The notes under the pieces were generated by a model. The model was not told where the DNA came from and ran no database searches. It saw only the letters and a program-made list of their open reading frames with translations. Shown one piece after another: positions 4,652 to 6,969 of a stretch of 6,969 bases of DNA. The position numbers were made by a program, and so were the translations under genes. Origin of the DNA: an uncultured Eubacteriaceae bacterium (GTDB taxonomy: Bacteria > Bacillota > Clostridia > Eubacteriales > UBA1433); the NCBI GenBank assembly GCA_937914785.1, contig CALGIV010000023.1, positions 1 through 6,969 of the forward strand, in the 5' to 3' direction. Each line of letters starts with the position of its first letter. Within the stretch, counting starts at the first letter, position 1.

Positions 4652-6622
4652 ATGAAACCATTTAAAGTACACAGTCCGTTTTCGCCGTCCGGCGACCAGC
4701 CACAGGCGATTGCGAGCTTATGCGAAAACTTACAAAACGGCGCTCAATTCCAGACTTTATTGGGCGTGACCGGCTCCGGCAAAACATATACGATGGCTAA
4801 GGTCATCGAGCAAATGCAGCGGCCGGCTCTTATACTGGCCCACAACAAAACACTTGCTGCGCAGTTAGCCAGTGAGTTTAAAGCATTTTTCCCTGAAAAT
4901 GCCGTAGAATACTTTGTTTCCTACTACGACTACTATCAGCCGGAGGCTTATGTACCCGGACGTGACTTATACATCGAAAAAGATGCCGATATCAACGACG
5001 AAATCGAAAAGATGCGCCACTCGGCAACCGCCGCACTGTTTGAGCGCCGCGATGTCATCGTCGTTGCCAGCGTATCCTGTATTTACGGCCTCGGCAGCCC
5101 GCACGACTACGAAAACATGATTCTCTCGCTGCGTAAAGGACAAAGTTATGATTTGCAGGAAATTTTACGACGTCTGATTGTGATGCAATTCAAACGCAGC
5201 GATATCGACTTCGCACGCGCCACTTTCCGGCTTCGCGGCGATATCTTGGAAATTTATCCGGTTTTTGCAACAAATGTAGCTATTCGTGTTGAGTTTTTTG
5301 GCGATGAAATTGAACGTATCAGCGAAATACACCCCATTAGCGGGCACGTGCTAAACAACCGCACCCATGTCGCTATCTTTCCTGCTTCTCATTATGTTAC
5401 GAGTGCAGAAAAGCTGGAGCGCGCGCTGGTGACAATTGAAGAAGAACTCGTCGAACGCGTGCAATATTTCAAGCGTCAAAACAAGGTCGTCGAAGCAGAA
5501 CGGCTGGCAGGCCGCACAAACTACGATTTGGAAATGCTGCGCGAGACCGGCCATTGTAAGGGTATCGAAAACTACACGCGCCATATCAATAGCACACTTC
5601 CCGGCCAGCCACCGTACACTTTAATCGATTATTTTGATGATGATTTTATCTTTTTCATCGATGAATCTCACGCAACGTTGCCACAGGTGCGCGGAATGTA
5701 CGGCGGAGACCATTCGCGCAAAGCGAACCTCGTCGAATACGGTTTTCGCCTTCCATCAGCGTTCGACAACCGACCGTTGATGTTTGAAGAATTTGAAACG
5801 AAATTGCATCAGGCAATTTTTGTTTCCGCTACCCCGGGGCCGTATGAGCGTGAGCACAGTCAAAACATCGCCGAACAAATCGTCCGGCCGACCGGACTGA
5901 CGGAGCCTGAAATTGAAGTTAAACCGACGGAAGGACAAATCGACGATTTAATTTCACAGATTTACACGACCGTCGAAATGGACAACCGCGTCCTGATTAC
6001 AACGATGACAAAACGTATGGCCGAAGACTTGACAAACTACCTCGTCAACAATGGCATCAAAGCAACTTATATGCATTCCGACATCGACACACTTGAACGT
6101 GTAAATATCATCAAATCGTTGCGCCTGCGCGAATATGATGTTCTCGTCGGCATCAACCTGCTGCGCGAAGGTCTCGATATCCCTGAAATCGGTCTTGTCG
6201 CCATTCTTGACGCGGACAAAGAAGGCTTCTTACGCAATACGACATCGTTGATCCAAACCATCGGCCGTGCGGCGCGTAATAAAGATGCCCGCGTGATATT
6301 ATACGCCGATTCGATCACCAATTCGATGCAGGAAGCCATTGCAGAAACAGACCGCAGACGTGAAAAGCAGTTAAAACACAATGCTGAACACAACATCACG
6401 CCGAAGAGCATTAAAAAAGGCGTCTCAGAGCATATGGCAAACCTGACGACAAAAGACGCGGAACTGGAAGAAAAAGCCGGCAAGAAACGGCGCAAGCAAT
6501 TGGATATCCATGAGGAGATCGAAATTCTGACGTTGCAAATGAATGAGGCTGCCGCAAATCTTGATTTTGAACAGGCCGCTGCACTGCGCGACCGAATTGC
6601 AATATTAAAAAATGAGGCTTAG
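4652..6622 (+). CDS. uvrB: Excinuclease ABC subunit B (UvrB)
   Basis: UvrB is the damage-verifying helicase-like subunit of nucleotide excision repair; it is loaded by UvrA and then recruits the UvrC nuclease, in the cytoplasm. The 656-residue product has normal length and all landmarks: SGDQPQAI (Q motif, 13-20), Walker A GVTGSGKT (38-45), the DNA-threading beta-hairpin region starting at YYDYYQPEAYVPG (91-103), DESH (337-340) as Walker B, VSATPG (391-396), GINLLREGLDIPE, helicase motif VI QTIGRAARN (535-543), and a C-terminal UVR domain (about 621-653) that contacts UvrC. The start at 4652 gives the family's typical N-terminus MKPFKVHSPF. There is no Shine-Dalgarno sequence, and the -10 box sits 6 nt upstream, so the message is probably leaderless. 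A LexA-like box covers the -35. Unlike the common uvrB-uvrA arrangement, uvrA does not follow within the window. Confidence 0.97.
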   Translation: MKPFKVHSPFSPSGDQPQAIASLCENLQNGAQFQTLLGVTGSGKTYTMAKVIEQMQRPALILAHNKTLAAQLASEFKAFFPENAVEYFVSYYDYYQPEAYVPGRDLYIEKDADINDEIEKMRHSATAALFERRDVIVVASVSCIYGLGSPHDYENMILSLRKGQSYDLQEILRRLIVMQFKRSDIDFARATFRLRGDILEIYPVFATNVAIRVEFFGDEIERISEIHPISGHVLNNRTHVAIFPASHYVTSAEKLERALVTIEEELVERVQYFKRQNKVVEAERLAGRTNYDLEMLRETGHCKGIENYTRHINSTLPGQPPYTLIDYFDDDFIFFIDESHATLPQVRGMYGGDHSRKANLVEYGFRLPSAFDNRPLMFEEFETKLHQAIFVSATPGPYEREHSQNIAEQIVRPTGLTEPEIEVKPTEGQIDDLISQIYTTVEMDNRVLITTMTKRMAEDLTNYLVNNGIKATYMHSDIDTLERVNIIKSLRLREYDVLVGINLLREGLDIPEIGLVAILDADKEGFLRNTTSLIQTIGRAARNKDARVILYADSITNSMQEAIAETDRRREKQLKHNAEHNITPKSIKKGVSEHMANLTTKDAELEEKAGKKRRKQLDIHEEIEILTLQMNEAAANLDFEQAAALRDRIAILKNEA

Positions 6623-6689
6623 AACTGATTCTCTTGAGGTTATTATAAAATCTTTTGGTTAATGATGAATTGATTTATAATGATACGTA

Positions 6690-6857
6690 TTATGTTATCA
6701 GTCTAATGTTTAACTTTTCTTGATTGCTTATTCTTTGAATTCCTTTCGTCGCTTCGCACAGCGGCGCAAAGTTAAAATTGGCGACCGTCAGGGCCATCAT
6801 AATAAATGCTATGTTGTTAGCTTGAGGACTGGATTTTCTGTTGTTTAGCTTTTTCAA
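6690..6857 (-). CDS. Possible small ORF of unknown function (weak)
   Basis: The minus strand is open from a TAG at 6881-6879 to the TAA at 6692-6690. A TTG at 6857 would give 55 residues: a basic start (KKLNNRK), then a hydrophobic stretch (NNIAFIMMALTVANFNFAPL) like a signal peptide or membrane segment, then a polar tail. An ATG at 6800 would give only 36 residues. Codons in the middle (GCC CTG ACG GTC GCC, GCG CCG CTG) resemble those of the real genes here and differ from the AT-rich flanks. No Shine-Dalgarno precedes either start and I recognise no family, so it may be a remnant or chance. Confidence 0.2.
   Translation of the reverse strand: MKKLNNRKSSPQANNIAFIMMALTVANFNFAPLCEATKGIQRISNQEKLNIRLIT
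6743..6771. repeat. GC-rich hairpin in the region after uvrB
   Basis: CTTT-CGTCGC (6743-6752) pairs with GCGGCG-c-AAAG (6761-6771): 10 bp including one T-G wobble and one bulged C, with an 8-nt loop TTCGCACA. It has no T run on either side, so it is not a terminator. It competes with the 6709-6717/6768-6776 inverted repeat for the same AAAG, so two alternative folds are possible if this DNA is transcribed. Confidence 0.4.
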
Positions 6858-6898
6858 AATCTTTTGTAATATAAAGAGCTACTTTAATGCAAGTAATT

Positions 6899-6947
6899 AA
6901 AAAAAAGCTGTTGCTGTGCGATTTTCAACCGCAAAACAACAGCTTTT
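6899..6947 (-). terminator. Intrinsic terminator, best on the minus strand
   Basis: AAAAGCTGTTG (6903-6913) and CAACAGCTTTT (6937-6947) form an 11-bp perfect stem. Inside, TGCG/CGCA (6917-6920 with 6930-6933) extends it after a 3x3 internal loop. On the minus strand the stem runs into a T8 run (opposite A at 6899-6906), which is the stronger direction. On the plus strand TTTTAGATATTTT follows, so it may also stop any uvrB read-through. A minus-strand gene ending just beyond the window would explain it. Confidence 0.7.
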
Positions 6948-6969
6948 AGATATTTTATTCATAATCAAT

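Larger units (their letters stand above)
6623..6969. other. Gene-poor 3' region after uvrB
   Basis: This 347-nt stretch has no recognisable conserved gene. It is AT-rich except for a GC-richer island at about 6742-6797. A TATAAT at 6676-6681 lacks a good -35 at normal spacing. The notable contents are a weak small ORF on the minus strand, a hairpin inside the GC island, a 9-bp inverted repeat (TTTAACTTT 6709-6717 with AAAGTTAAA 6768-6776), and a strong hairpin near the edge. No obvious terminator lies immediately behind uvrB. Confidence 0.6.

Noticed and set aside
6067..6495. 142-codon open frame on the minus strand
   Set aside because: It lies fully opposite conserved helicase motifs of uvrB, and its Arg/Ser-rich translation is a typical antisense shadow.
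1..6969. CRISPR array, insertion sequence, prophage, toxin-antitoxin or novel defence system
   Set aside because: No regularly spaced repeats, terminal inverted repeats with a transposase, or unknown multi-gene cassette are present; the large genes all belong to known housekeeping or wall-modification families.

Overview
The window reads as chromosomal DNA of a Gram-positive, probably endospore-forming member of the Bacillota (Clostridia-like). The pointers are the trmK-Nif3 gene pair (same order as yqfN-yqfO of Bacillus subtilis), a PdaA-type delta-lactam deacetylase (spore cortex chemistry), a prokaryotic lipoprotein with a short signal peptide, strong purine-rich ribosome binding sites on several genes, sigma-A-like promoters and AT-rich gaps between moderately GC-rich genes. 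The exact lineage cannot be read from this sequence alone.

Layout: (1) On the minus strand at the left edge is the N-terminal part of a putative lipoprotein with its own TTGACA/extended -10 promoter. (2) A minus-strand tRNA-Lys(CTT) with encoded CCA follows, with its own promoter and a clean terminator. (3) Divergently, on the plus strand, trmK (tRNA adenine-22 N1-methyltransferase) and a Nif3/YqfO-family metalloprotein overlap by 16 nt and end at a perfect 17-bp hairpin. (4) Two NodB-type polysaccharide deacetylases follow, pdaA and a membrane-anchored second one, 37 nt apart, with a promoter in front and a terminator behind. (5) uvrB (excision repair helicase subunit) sits behind a promoter whose -35 region is covered by a LexA-like inverted repeat. 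(6) The last 347 nt hold no convincing gene: a weak minus-strand small ORF, a GC-rich hairpin island, and a strong hairpin with a T8 run on the minus strand that suggests a converging gene just beyond the edge.

The genes are mostly housekeeping: tRNA supply and modification, a conserved metal protein of unsettled role, wall/spore peptidoglycan modification and DNA repair. I see no CRISPR array, phage, insertion sequence, toxin-antitoxin or defence module. The most unusual signal is regulatory. Both trmK and uvrB start with an extended -10 element (TGnTATAAT) placed exactly 6 nt before the ATG, with no Shine-Dalgarno sequence, so both should make leaderless mRNAs. The Nif3, pdaA and second deacetylase genes have conventional ribosome binding sites.
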